NCBI GenBank assembly: GCA_016187945.1 | Contig: JACPIT010000009.1 | Span: 607,837-671,836 of the forward strand | DNA from: Opitutia bacterium | Lineage (GTDB): Bacteria; Verrucomicrobiota; Verrucomicrobiia; Opitutales; Opitutaceae | Direction of reading: 5' to 3' | Length of the DNA stretch: 64,000 nt | In this document: piece by piece, positions 42,318-51,032 of the stretch | Layout: the number at the start of each line of letters is the position of its first letter | How positions within the stretch are numbered: position 1 is the first letter of the stretch | Notes under the pieces: model-generated | Database searches by the model: none | What the model was told of the DNA's origin: nothing | Seen by the model: the letters and a program-made list of their open reading frames with translations, nothing else | Program-made: the position numbers and the translations under genes

Positions 42318-43931
42318 TTAGGGTGCGGCGAGGTAAACCTTTTTGTATTGGTGAAACCCGAGCAGCGCCGGCTCCCAGCCTTTCACCGCCGGGCTGAGCA
42401 AGTAGCAGCGCGCGCCGAAGAACACCGGCGCGATCGGCGCCGCTTCGAGCAGCCGCTTCTCCGCGCTCTGAAAATTCCCGTAGCGCTTCGCCTGCTCGTG
42501 CGCGCCCGCCGCCGCCTCGATCGCCGCGTCGTAATCGCGGTCGGCCCAGCCGGTCCAGTTGTTCGAGCCGCCGCCCACGAACATGTCGAGGAACGTCACC
42601 GGGTCGACGAAGTCGCCCACCCAGCGCGCGCTCGAGATCGCGTAGTTGAGCGACTGCTGGTTCGCCACCCATGTCTTCTGCTCCATCGGGGAGAGCGTCA
42701 CCTGCACGCCGAGATCGCGCGCCCACATCGCCTGGATCGCCTCGAGCGTCTTCGCGTGCAACTCGTCGTTGCGGATCTGCACGTCGAGCGTCGGAAAGTT
42801 TTTTCCGTCAGGGAAACCCGCCGCGGCCAGCAACGCCTTCGCCTGTGCGACGTCGTGCAGCACACGCGCCTCGCTCGTGTAGCCCGCGCAATCCGGCGGC
42901 GTGTAGTGCAGCGCCGGCGCGCGCGTGCCGCGCAGCAGCGTGCGCGCGATCTGCTCGCGATCGATCGCCAGCGAGAGCGCGCGGCGCACGCGCGGATCGT
43001 TCAGCGGCGGACGCGCCACGTTGAACCGCAGGAAAAACGTTTCGAGAAACGGATCGAGCCGCAGCGACGCGGGCGCCGTGCGGCGATACGTGTCGACCTT
43101 CGCCAGCGGCAGCTCCGCCGTGATGTCCACCTGGCGGGCGCGGAAATTCCGCTCGTCCACGTCCATGTTCTCCGTCGGGAAAAACACGATCCCGTCGAGC
43201 CGCACCGCCGCCGCGTCCCAGTAGTGCGGGTTGCGCCCGACCTCGACGCGCGCGTTCGTCTGCCAGGTTTTCAGGACGAACGGGCCGTTGCCGACAAGAT
43301 TGCCGGCGCGCGTCCACGTCGTGCCGCGCGCCGCGGTCGCGCCGAACTTCTCCAGCACGCGCATCGGCACCGGAAACCAGATCGGATTCGCCGTGAGCGC
43401 GGGCAGATACGGCGTCGCGCGTTCGAGCGTGAGGCGCAGCGTGCGCTCGTCCGGCGCCTCCGCGCCGAGCGTGTCGGGCGCCGCTTTCGCGTTGGCGATC
43501 GCTTCGGCGTTCTTCAGCGGAAAGAGCAGGTAGCTGTATTCCGCCGCGATCTTCGGCGACAGCGCGCGCCGCCACGATTGGACGAAGTCGGTCGCATTGA
43601 GCGGCGTGCCGTCAGACCACTTCAAGTTCGCGCGGAGGTGAAACGTCCACGTGAGTCCGTCCTCGGAAACCTGCCAGCCCTCCGCCGCGCCGGGCACGGG
43701 CGCGGACGTCTTCTCGTCGAGCGCGCACAAGCCCTCGAACAGCGCGAGCGCAATGTTCTGGTCGGTGAACGCCGTCATCACCTGCGGATCGAGATCCTGC
43801 GGCTCCGCGCCGTTGCCGACGCGCAACACGGAGCCGGTCGCCGCCGCAGCGGCGTTTTTCGGCGCGGATTTCGAGCAACCGCCGAACACGAGCGCGACCG
43901 CGGCGGCGAGGACGAGCGTGAGGAGACGCAT
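42318..43931 (-). CDS. Oligopeptide ABC transporter substrate-binding lipoprotein (OppA type)
   Basis: A 537-residue family-5 solute-binding protein. The signal and lipobox are VLAAAVALVFGGCSKS, with Cys19 or 20 as the lipid site. Family features: SVLRVGNGAEPQDLDPQVMT, WTFHLRANLKWSDGTPLNAT and RPPLNDPRVRRALSLAIDRE. It should bind peptides in the periplasm for an Opp/Dpp permease. No permease or ATPase gene is adjacent. I chose the ATG at 43931 since the lipoprotein signal begins there. Confidence 0.9.
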   Translation of the reverse strand: MRLLTLVLAAAVALVFGGCSKSAPKNAAAAATGSVLRVGNGAEPQDLDPQVMTAFTDQNIALALFEGLCALDEKTSAPVPGAAEGWQVSEDGLTWTFHLRANLKWSDGTPLNATDFVQSWRRALSPKIAAEYSYLLFPLKNAEAIANAKAAPDTLGAEAPDERTLRLTLERATPYLPALTANPIWFPVPMRVLEKFGATAARGTTWTRAGNLVGNGPFVLKTWQTNARVEVGRNPHYWDAAAVRLDGIVFFPTENMDVDERNFRARQVDITAELPLAKVDTYRRTAPASLRLDPFLETFFLRFNVARPPLNDPRVRRALSLAIDREQIARTLLRGTRAPALHYTPPDCAGYTSEARVLHDVAQAKALLAAAGFPDGKNFPTLDVQIRNDELHAKTLEAIQAMWARDLGVQVTLSPMEQKTWVANQQSLNYAISSARWVGDFVDPVTFLDMFVGGGSNNWTGWADRDYDAAIEAAAGAHEQAKRYGNFQSAEKRLLEAAPIAPVFFGARCYLLSPAVKGWEPALLGFHQYKKVYLAAP

Positions 43932-44068
43932 GGCCGCAACATGCACGCCCGCGCCCGCCGCGCAAGAGGAGTAGCGCCGGCGTCCCGCCTGCCCGCGAAA
44001 GGACACACGCCGCCCGTCCCTCGTCGCCGTGGACGTCGGCGCACCCCGCACTGAAATTCCGCCTCCGC

Positions 44069-46891
44069 GTGCCGATGCATGGGGCGGAGACCTTCTTGAG
44101 CGCCTCCGCCAAACCACCCGCTTCGACATCCGCGGTCGTGGCCGAGCTGCAAGCCCGGCACGCGACGGCGTTGCGGAGCTATGCCCTCGAACTCTGGGAC
44201 GGCGACGCCGCTCGCGCCGACTCGTCGCTGAGCGCGCTCTGGCGCGAATGGCGCCAGACGCCCCCGCGCACCGACGACGCGAGCGCGCGCGAAGCGGCCT
44301 TCGCCGCCTTGCGCCGGCAGATCGTCGCCGCGCAACGCCGCGCCGGCGCGCGCGCCGAGCCGGAACACGAGAGCGACACCGGCGAGACCGGCCGCGAAGC
44401 CGCGACCGAGCGCGTCGCGCGTCGTTTTCGACAACTGACGCCGAAGCAACAAGAGGTGTTGCGCCTGCGGCTGCGCCACGGCTTCGGCGCCGACGAGATC
44501 GCGCACATCACCGAACTCGCGAGCGCGGCGGTCGAGCAGTTGATCCACCACGCCCTCGGCCGCCTCGACGGCAGCCACGGCGACGAGCCGCGCCTCACCC
44601 ACCTCGCGCTCGGCAGCGCCACCGTCGAGGAAACCGCCCACGAATCTCCCGCCGACCGCGCGCGCATCGCCCAACTGCGTCTGACGGCCGAAGTCGCCCG
44701 CCAAGTGCTCGCGCGTGGCGGGGAGACTTTCGTGGCAAAGAAACGGCAACGCTCGCGGCGGAGATTTTTCGTCGTAGCCGGCGTCGCCGTGCTCGCGGCG
44801 GCCGGCATCGTTTTTTTTCTGCTGCGCAACCGCGCGCCGGATCGCGCAACCGCAGCGACGGCGGGCGCCGACCTCGCCGCGAGCGGCGCGAAGCGCGTGG
44901 CGATCGCGCGCATGGAAACGGAGAAAAACTCCGCGTCCGGCGCGTCGCCCACCGACAACGGCGGGAGTGTCTCCATGCCCCGACGCGCGGCACACGAAGC
45001 CTCTGCCCACTCGCAAAATTCAGCGTCGGGACGGAACGCATCTCCTCCCACGCCGGCGAGCCTCACGGCCGGCAACGATCCCGCGCGCGCATCGGAGCCG
45101 CCACCGCGATCGAACGTCGACTCACCCGCACGCACCGAAATTTCCACCGGCGAAGTCGGCCGCGCCGAGCCGAACGCGCAACCGCGCGCGACCACCGACC
45201 GCGAAAAGATCGGCGGACCGACCGCGCAGCCCCTCGGGCGCACCGAACCGCCAAGCGCGACGCCGCCCCCCGCGCCCGCCGCCCCGGCCCAAACTCCGTA
45301 TCGCGGAGTTTCGCCCGCGAGCACCGTGGCGCCGCCGACGCCCGCTGAGACCGACGCAAGGGGCTTTCCGCCCCGACGCTTGGGCGGCGAGCCGCCTGCC
45401 GCCACAGAGCGTTCAACGTCGGGGCACAAAGCCCCTTCCACCCCAGCCGCACCCACCGCTCCCGCCATCACCGGCACCGGCGCGGCGCGGCAACGCGAGG
45501 CAAGTGCGACCAAGCCGCTCGCGGCCGACCGCCTCGACACCGCACCGATCGCCGCGCTCCGCAAAGCGCTCGGCGCCTCGCGCTGGCCGGAGCGACGGCA
45601 AGTGAACGTCCGCGCACTCGCAAACGCCGCGCCTCCCACCGCCGCACCGCCGCCGGCATCGTCCGGCTCCGCCGCGCCGGCAACGACCGCGGAGGTTTTC
45701 ACCGCACGCGTCGAGTCGAGCGAATCGCCGCTGCATCCGGGGCGGCGACTGGTGCGCGTCGAATTACGGGCGCGCGAAGCCGCGCCGGTTCCGCGCGCGC
45801 CGGCGACGGTGATTTTGTTGCTCGACGTCTCCGGCTCGATGGACGCACCGAATCGCCTGCCGCTCGTGCAGGAGGCCGCCGCGGCGTTGCTGCGACGCCT
45901 GCGGCCGGAGGATCGCGTCGGTGTCGTGACGTATGCCGGCGATTCGCGCGTGCTCTTGCCGCCGGAAAAGCTCGTCGACGAACGCGCCGTGCGCGCCGCG
46001 ATCGATGCGCTCGAAGCCAAAGGCCGCACCAACGGCGGCGCCGGCCTGCGCGAGGCGTTCGCGCTCGCGGCCGCCGACCGCGGCGCCGCCGGCGAGCATG
46101 TCGTGATTCTCTGCACCGACGGCGATTTCAACATGGGCGAAACGAGCGAGGCGGAACTGGGCGCGCTCATCGACGCGCAGCGCGACCGCGGCGTGCGGCT
46201 GGCGATTTTCGGTTTCGGCCGCGGCGAGCGCATCGACGCGCGGCTCGAGGCGCTCGCCGCCCGCGCGCGCGGCGGCAGCGGCTACGTGAACACCCGCGCC
46301 GAGGCCGAGCAGGCGCTCGTCTCGCAACTCGACGCGCTCTTCGCGCCTGTCGCGGAAAAACTCGAAGCGACCGTCGAGTTCGATCCCGCGCGCGTGGCGC
46401 GTTTCCGCGTCGTCGGCGACGGTGAAATGCGCGCGGTCGCGCCCGGCGCGCAGGTGCCGCTCGTCGCCCGCGAGCGCGTGCTCCCCGGCGAAGCGCTGAC
46501 GGCCTTGCTGGAAGTCGAGCCCGCCGCCGCCACGAGCGAAGCCACCGCCGCGAGCGGGCCGCGCGCCGCCGATCTCCGCGTGCGCGCGACCGGCGTGATC
46601 GCCGGCGCGGGAGCGAGCGCAGCCGGACGGCAAACTCCGTATTACGGAGTTTGGCCGGCGCGGCTCGACGGCGGCGCGTTCGCCGAGGCGAGCGTGGATT
46701 TCCGTTTCGCGGCGGCGATGGCGGCGTTCGGCGAGGCGTTGCAGGCGGGGCCGGACGCGAGCGCGGCGCCGCTCGATGGGATCGCGCGGTGGGCGCGCGG
46801 CGCCGTGGGCGAGGATGCGGGTGGATACCGCGCGGAGCTGGTAGCGTTGCTGGAGCAGGCGCAGCGCACGGCGGCGGCGCCAGCGCGTTGA
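44069..46891 (+). CDS. Single-chain fusion: ECF sigma-like, anti-sigma-like, membrane helix, VWA domain
   Basis: A 940-residue protein. Residues about 20-90 resemble a worn sigma-70 region 2 (LQARHATALRSYALELWDGD). Residues about 118-165 are region 4 (RQLTPKQQEVLRLRLRHGFG and DEIAHITELASAAVEQLIHH). Residues 170-220 (LTHLALGSATVEETAHESPA) match the anti-sigma-like start of the separate protein at 57325. One TM helix is at about 231-250. A 300-residue low-complexity linker contains in-frame inverted repeats. The VWA domain has MIDAS LLDVSGSMDAPN and ILCTDGDFNMGE, and the C-terminus matches the DUF3520-like end of the paralogue (EDAGGYRAELVALLEQ). The VWF N-terminal domain of the paralogue is missing. 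Confidence 0.8.
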   Translation: MPMHGAETFLSASAKPPASTSAVVAELQARHATALRSYALELWDGDAARADSSLSALWREWRQTPPRTDDASAREAAFAALRRQIVAAQRRAGARAEPEHESDTGETGREAATERVARRFRQLTPKQQEVLRLRLRHGFGADEIAHITELASAAVEQLIHHALGRLDGSHGDEPRLTHLALGSATVEETAHESPADRARIAQLRLTAEVARQVLARGGETFVAKKRQRSRRRFFVVAGVAVLAAAGIVFFLLRNRAPDRATAATAGADLAASGAKRVAIARMETEKNSASGASPTDNGGSVSMPRRAAHEASAHSQNSASGRNASPPTPASLTAGNDPARASEPPPRSNVDSPARTEISTGEVGRAEPNAQPRATTDREKIGGPTAQPLGRTEPPSATPPPAPAAPAQTPYRGVSPASTVAPPTPAETDARGFPPRRLGGEPPAATERSTSGHKAPSTPAAPTAPAITGTGAARQREASATKPLAADRLDTAPIAALRKALGASRWPERRQVNVRALANAAPPTAAPPPASSGSAAPATTAEVFTARVESSESPLHPGRRLVRVELRAREAAPVPRAPATVILLLDVSGSMDAPNRLPLVQEAAAALLRRLRPEDRVGVVTYAGDSRVLLPPEKLVDERAVRAAIDALEAKGRTNGGAGLREAFALAAADRGAAGEHVVILCTDGDFNMGETSEAELGALIDAQRDRGVRLAIFGFGRGERIDARLEALAARARGGSGYVNTRAEAEQALVSQLDALFAPVAEKLEATVEFDPARVARFRVVGDGEMRAVAPGAQVPLVARERVLPGEALTALLEVEPAAATSEATAASGPRAADLRVRATGVIAGAGASAAGRQTPYYGVWPARLDGGAFAEASVDFRFAAAMAAFGEALQAGPDASAAPLDGIARWARGAVGEDAGGYRAELVALLEQAQRTAAAPAR
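44962..45050. repeat. Inverted repeat in the sigma/VWA fusion linker (1)
   Basis: GGGAGTGTCTCCATGCCCCG and a right arm GCGTCGGGACGGAACGCATC then TCCTCCC are approximate complements. Translated in frame. Confidence 0.6.
45358..45437. repeat. Inverted repeat in the sigma/VWA fusion linker (2)
   Basis: AAGGGGCTTTCCGCCCCGAC and GTCGGGGCACAAAGCCCCTT form a long stem. It is translated in frame as part of the linker. Confidence 0.75.
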
Positions 46892-47003
46892 GGATTTCAC
46901 CTCAACCAAGCGGTCAACGCGGAAAACCGCCTGAATTTTGTCGGGCCTCGGGAGGAATTTCGGTTGCCGGTCCACGCACGAGCCGGCAATTACACGCGGC
47001 AAT

Positions 47004-47741
47004 ATGGAGTGGTTTTATGCCAGCGGCGGGAATCGCATGGGGCCGGTCAACGCGGTGGCGTTCGAGACCCTGGTGCGCGACAAAATCGTGAATGCCGACA
47101 CGCTCGTGTGGGCCAAGGGCCTGACCGACTGGCAGCGCTGGAGCGAAGTCGAGCCGACGACCGGCGTGTGCGCCTTGTCGGGTGGGCGATTTTTCACGCG
47201 CGACCTCGTCTCGCACGACGGCAAGCTCATCAGCGCGGAACAGAAGGGCGACTATTTCCAACGCGTGCGCGAGGGCATCGTCCAGCCGGGCGAGATGCGC
47301 TACGCCGGCTTCTGGGTGCGCTTCCTCGCGAAGTTCCTCGATGGACTGCTGCTGTGGATTCCGAACACCGCGATCGCGCTGGGCTGGTCGATCGTGTTCT
47401 TCGGCCGGATGCTGTTCGCACCGCAACTCAACCAGTTCAACCCCGGCCTGTGGTTTGGGTTCCAAGCCGTGGTGTTTCTCACCAACACGCTGGTCGCGAC
47501 GACCTACCAGTGGTTCTTCCTGACGCGCCACGGCGCCACTCCGGGAAAAATGGCGCTCGGCCTCAAGGTCGTGCGCAGCGATGGCTCCGCGATCACGGGC
47601 GGGCGCGCGATCGGCCGGTATTTCTCCGAGATGCTGAGCGCGATGATTCTCCTCATCGGCTACATCATGGCCGCCTTCGACGACGAGAAGCGCGCGCTGC
47701 ATGACCGCATTTGCGACACGCGCGTGATCCGCACGAAATGA
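47004..47741 (+). CDS. GYF_2 and RDD domain membrane protein
   Basis: A 245-residue protein. Residues 1-50 form a GYF_2-like domain (MEWFYASGGNRMGPVNAVAF and DTLVWAKGLTDWQRWSEV). Residues about 100-240 are an RDD membrane domain (MRYAGFWVRFLAKFLDGLLL, a second helix, TRHGATPGKMALGLKVV and DDEKRALHDRICDTRVI). RDD proteins are small transporter-like or scaffolding membrane proteins. I chose the start at 47004 because the GYF strand begins there. The stop overlaps the next start (ATGA), so this begins a long co-oriented cluster. Confidence 0.85.
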   Translation: MEWFYASGGNRMGPVNAVAFETLVRDKIVNADTLVWAKGLTDWQRWSEVEPTTGVCALSGGRFFTRDLVSHDGKLISAEQKGDYFQRVREGIVQPGEMRYAGFWVRFLAKFLDGLLLWIPNTAIALGWSIVFFGRMLFAPQLNQFNPGLWFGFQAVVFLTNTLVATTYQWFFLTRHGATPGKMALGLKVVRSDGSAITGGRAIGRYFSEMLSAMILLIGYIMAAFDDEKRALHDRICDTRVIRTK

Positions 47742-48304
47742 CCCCGACCAAGCTCGCGTGCCCGAAATGCCGGCGCACCGTGCCGGAGGTTTATTGGCAG
47801 GGCGTCGACTTCGTGCGCTGCCCGGCGTGCGAGGGCGAGTTCGAGCAACTCCGCTTCCCCGCGCTCGCGGCGGCCCGGCGGGTCGATCGCGCGGGCGCGC
47901 TCGGGGTCGGCGAGGCGAACTGCTATTTCCACGCGGAAAATCGCGCCGAGGTCGCGTGCGACGGTTGCGGCCGCTACGTGTGCGCCGTGTGCCGCGTGCC
48001 GATCTCGGAAAAAAACTACTGCCCGTCGTGCCTCGAGACCCGCAGCGACCGCCGCAAGCTCCCGGAAAATCACCGCCTGCTTTTCGACCGCATCGCGCTC
48101 GTCGCAGCGTTCCTGCCGCTGTTCTTCTGGCCGCTCACGCTGATCACCGCACCGCTCGCGCTCGGGCTGTGCTTCTACGCCTGGAAAAAACCGGGCGGCC
48201 TCGTCTCGAAATGGCGGCGCACGCGCATCGTCGCCGCGGGCATTTTCGCCACGGTGCAAATCGGCGCGTGGCTCTTCGTCTTCGGCGCGATGTTGTTCAA
48301 ATAA
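47738..48304 (+). CDS. Zinc-ribbon/B-box-like membrane protein
   Basis: A 188-residue protein. CPKCRRTVPEVYWQGVDFVR then CPACEG is a zinc ribbon; CYFHAENRAEVACDGCGRYV, CAVCRVPISEKNYCPSC is a B-box-like metal site. Two helices follow near 120-145 and 165-185. Zinc domains should face the cytosol. The same B-box pattern is in the gene at 48860. Function unknown; context ties it to the RDD/MoxR cluster. Confidence 0.75.
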   Translation: MTPTKLACPKCRRTVPEVYWQGVDFVRCPACEGEFEQLRFPALAAARRVDRAGALGVGEANCYFHAENRAEVACDGCGRYVCAVCRVPISEKNYCPSCLETRSDRRKLPENHRLLFDRIALVAAFLPLFFWPLTLITAPLALGLCFYAWKKPGGLVSKWRRTRIVAAGIFATVQIGAWLFVFGAMLFK

Positions 48305-48305
48305 C

Positions 48306-48863
48306 ATGGCTGAGCCGTCCCCGATTCCCGTCTATCGCAAGCTCACGCCGATGAAGCGCGGCTTCGGCACGCTCTCGCAGCTCTGCCTCGCGCCCGACCA
48401 CCTGCTGCACATCACCTCGACCGGCTACAGCGAAACCTACCGGCGGTTTTTCCTGCGCGACATCCAGGCGCTGCTCATCGTGCACACCGCGCGCCGCGTG
48501 CTCTACGCGAGCGCGTTCGCGATCGTCGGGCTATTCGCGCTCATGATCGTGCACAGCGCTGACGGCGACGCGATCGGCATGGGCATCGTCGGCGGGATCG
48601 CGGCGGCCCTTCTCCTCTGGAATCACCTGCGCGGCGCCGGCTGCCGCGTCGTCGTCATCACCGCCGTGCAACAGGAAACCATCAGCGCGCTCTGCCGCCT
48701 GCCGCGCACGCACAAGATCCTCGCCGAACTGCGTCCGCTGATCGAGGCCGCGCAAGCCGACCTCGCTCTCGCCCCGGCCGCGGTGCCCGCCGGGGCGCCG
48801 GCCGACGCCGGCCTGAGCACGCCGCCGCTTCCGCCGCCGTTGCCACCGCCTTTGCCCTCATGA
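48306..48863 (+). CDS. Small membrane protein
   Basis: A 185-residue protein with two helices (ASAFAIVGLFALMIVHSADG and MGIVGGIAAALLLW), an N-terminal cytosolic part (CLAPDHLLHITSTGYSETYR) and a Pro-rich C-terminus (STPPLPPPLPPPLPS). Not recognised. The start follows the previous stop by one base, and its stop overlaps the next start, so it is translationally coupled on both sides. Confidence 0.7.
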   Translation: MAEPSPIPVYRKLTPMKRGFGTLSQLCLAPDHLLHITSTGYSETYRRFFLRDIQALLIVHTARRVLYASAFAIVGLFALMIVHSADGDAIGMGIVGGIAAALLLWNHLRGAGCRVVVITAVQQETISALCRLPRTHKILAELRPLIEAAQADLALAPAAVPAGAPADAGLSTPPLPPPLPPPLPS

Positions 48864-49192
48864 GCACGCTGGCGGCGCGAAAGTGCGTGCGGCACACCGG
48901 GCGCGAGGCCATCGCCCGCTGCCCGTCTTGCGGCGGCGATTTCTGCCGCGAATGCATCGTCGAGCACGGCGGCCGGGTGCTGTGCGCCGCGTGTCTCGCG
49001 AAAGAGGCGAAGCCCCCCGCCGCCGCGCCACGCGGCCGCGCGTTCGTGCGCGCCACGAGCGACACGCTCCTGACGCTCGCGAGCGTCCTCGCGCTGTGGA
49101 TCGCCTTCTACGCCTTCGGTCAATTCCTGAAAGCGCTGCCGCCCGACTTGCACGAAGGCACCGTCTGGCAACGAGCCATGGACGTCGACTGA
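48860..49192 (+). CDS. B-box zinc-finger membrane protein
   Basis: A 110-residue protein. The zinc site is CVRHTGREAIARCPSCGGDF then CRECIVEHGGRVLCAACL, a B-box-like arrangement of Cys and His. One helix is near 68-88 (LLTLASVLALWIAFYAFGQF). The second zinc-finger membrane protein in this cluster. Function unknown; it may recruit or regulate a partner at the membrane. Confidence 0.75.
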   Translation: MSTLAARKCVRHTGREAIARCPSCGGDFCRECIVEHGGRVLCAACLAKEAKPPAAAPRGRAFVRATSDTLLTLASVLALWIAFYAFGQFLKALPPDLHEGTVWQRAMDVD

Positions 49193-49331
49193 GTCGCCAC
49201 GATGCCATCCCAGCCCGCAGCGCCCTTTGTCCGGCGGAGTGAGTCGACCCGAACGCGCGGCTCGACGCTCGCTCACCCCCAACGAGTTGATGCCGACGTG
49301 CGTCACCTCCGATCGCCGCGTCACGACTGAG

Positions 49332-51032
49332 ATGGCCCGTCGCCCCGAAAACGACCGCATCCCGCGCGCCGTCGACTTGATCGAGGAAGCCGTGCATCTG
49401 CTCCGCGCGCATCCCGGCGAACTCGGGCTCTACTACGCCGGCGCGGCGCCGTTCGCGGTCGGCCTCGTGTTCTTCTGGGCCTACGTCACGTGGTTCGTCC
49501 CGAGCGACGGCGCCGTCGCCCTCGGCGCGCTGGTGCTCGCGATGCTCTTCGGCGCGATGCGGGCCGCGCAGCATCGCTTCGCGCAAAATCTCCGCTCGCA
49601 CCTCACACGCGAGCCGCTCGCGCGCTGGCCGGCGCGCCGCTGGCTGCGCGAGTGGGCCGCGCAACTCCGCCTCCAAGCACCGGGCGTCGTCGTGCTGCCG
49701 CTTGCCGCGGTATTCGGCGTGCCGTTCGGCTGGGCTTATGCGTATTTCCAGAGCGCGATCGTGCTCCCGGCCGCCGAAACCGCCTCGACCGCCGACCGCC
49801 GCCGCGCCGCCTGGCAACAAGCCGCGCTCTGGCCCGCGCAAAACCACTGGGCGCTCGCGATCCTCTCGGCGCTGTGGTTCATGGTGTTTCTGAACCTCGC
49901 GGTCAGTTTCTACCTCGTGCCGTCGCTCGCGACGCGCTGGCTCGGACTGCACACGATCTTCGCGATTTCCGGCTGGTCGTATTTCAACACGACGTTCCTC
50001 GCGGTCGTCGCCGTTCTCACGCACCTCGCCGTCGGCCCGCTCATCAAGGCGTTCTACGTGCTCCGCGTGTTCCGCGGCGCCGCCCGGCGCACGGGCGCGG
50101 ACATCCTGCTCGTGCTCCGCCGCGAACAAGCGCAGCGCGCCGCCGCGCACGCCGGCGTCGCCGCCCTCGTGCTCGCGAGCGCGCTGTGGAGCGCCGCGCC
50201 GCACGCCCGCGCCGATGCGCCGCCGGCGCCCGCCGCTGCACCCGCGAACGCCGCTCCGCCGCTCGACTCGCGCGCGCTCGACCGCGCACTCGACGAAGTG
50301 CTCGAGCGGCCGGATTTCCGCTGGCGCCTGCGCCCCGAGCCGACGGCGGCCGCCAAGAAGAAGGAGAACGGCATCATCAAGAGCTTCCTGCGTGCGACGT
50401 TCGAGACTGTCCGCGAAATCGTCCGCACGATCGGACGCTGGTTCGACCAGGCGAAGCGCTGGGTTTCCGATCTGTTGCCCGGCGGCGACAGGAAGGGCGA
50501 TTCCCCCGAACCGACGCGCGGCGCCGCGTCCTCGCTCCGCTGGATGGACATGCTCCAGATCGGCGCCTACGCGCTGCTCGCGATCGTCGCGGGCCTGCTC
50601 CTTTGGGTCGTCTGGAAAGTTTTTCAGCACAACCGCGCCCGTCCGCTCACGGCCGCCGGCGGCGCCGGCGCCACGCCGGGCGGCACACCGGATTTGCGCG
50701 ACGAGACGATCGAGGCCTCGCGCCTGCCGGCGCACGAATGGCTCGCGCTCGCCCGCACGCAGCTCGCCGCCGGCGAGTGGCGGCTGGCGTGGCGCGCGCT
50801 CTTCCTCGCCACGATCGCGGCGCACGCGCACGACGGCCTGCTGTCGCTCGCGAAATTCAAGACCAACCTCGACTACGAGCGCGAACTCCGCCGCCGCGCG
50901 CACGGCCGCACGACGCTCGTGGAGGATTTCCGCTCGCGCCGCCGCGCGTTCGAGGCGGTGTGGTATGGCCACGAGCCGGCGCGCGCGGACGTCGCCCGCG
51001 ACTGGTTGCGCCAACTGGAGGCGCGCCCATGA
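49332..51032 (+). CDS. Membrane protein with DUF4129-like C-terminal domain
   Basis: A 566-residue protein. The N-terminal part has about five helices (LGLYYAGAAPFAVGLVFFWA, ALAILSALWFMVFLNLAVSF, TFLAVVAVLTHLAVGPLIKA and others). A helical charged region follows about 335-415, one helix near 435-455 (IGAYALLAIVAGLLLWVVWK), and a C-terminal DUF4129-like domain (SRLPAHEWLALARTQLAAGE then WRLAWRALFLATIAAHAHDG). DUF4129 proteins usually neighbour MoxR/DUF58 genes, as here. I chose MARRPENDRIPRAVD as start; earlier ATGs are possible. Confidence 0.75.
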   Translation: MARRPENDRIPRAVDLIEEAVHLLRAHPGELGLYYAGAAPFAVGLVFFWAYVTWFVPSDGAVALGALVLAMLFGAMRAAQHRFAQNLRSHLTREPLARWPARRWLREWAAQLRLQAPGVVVLPLAAVFGVPFGWAYAYFQSAIVLPAAETASTADRRRAAWQQAALWPAQNHWALAILSALWFMVFLNLAVSFYLVPSLATRWLGLHTIFAISGWSYFNTTFLAVVAVLTHLAVGPLIKAFYVLRVFRGAARRTGADILLVLRREQAQRAAAHAGVAALVLASALWSAAPHARADAPPAPAAAPANAAPPLDSRALDRALDEVLERPDFRWRLRPEPTAAAKKKENGIIKSFLRATFETVREIVRTIGRWFDQAKRWVSDLLPGGDRKGDSPEPTRGAASSLRWMDMLQIGAYALLAIVAGLLLWVVWKVFQHNRARPLTAAGGAGATPGGTPDLRDETIEASRLPAHEWLALARTQLAAGEWRLAWRALFLATIAAHAHDGLLSLAKFKTNLDYERELRRRAHGRTTLVEDFRSRRRAFEAVWYGHEPARADVARDWLRQLEARP

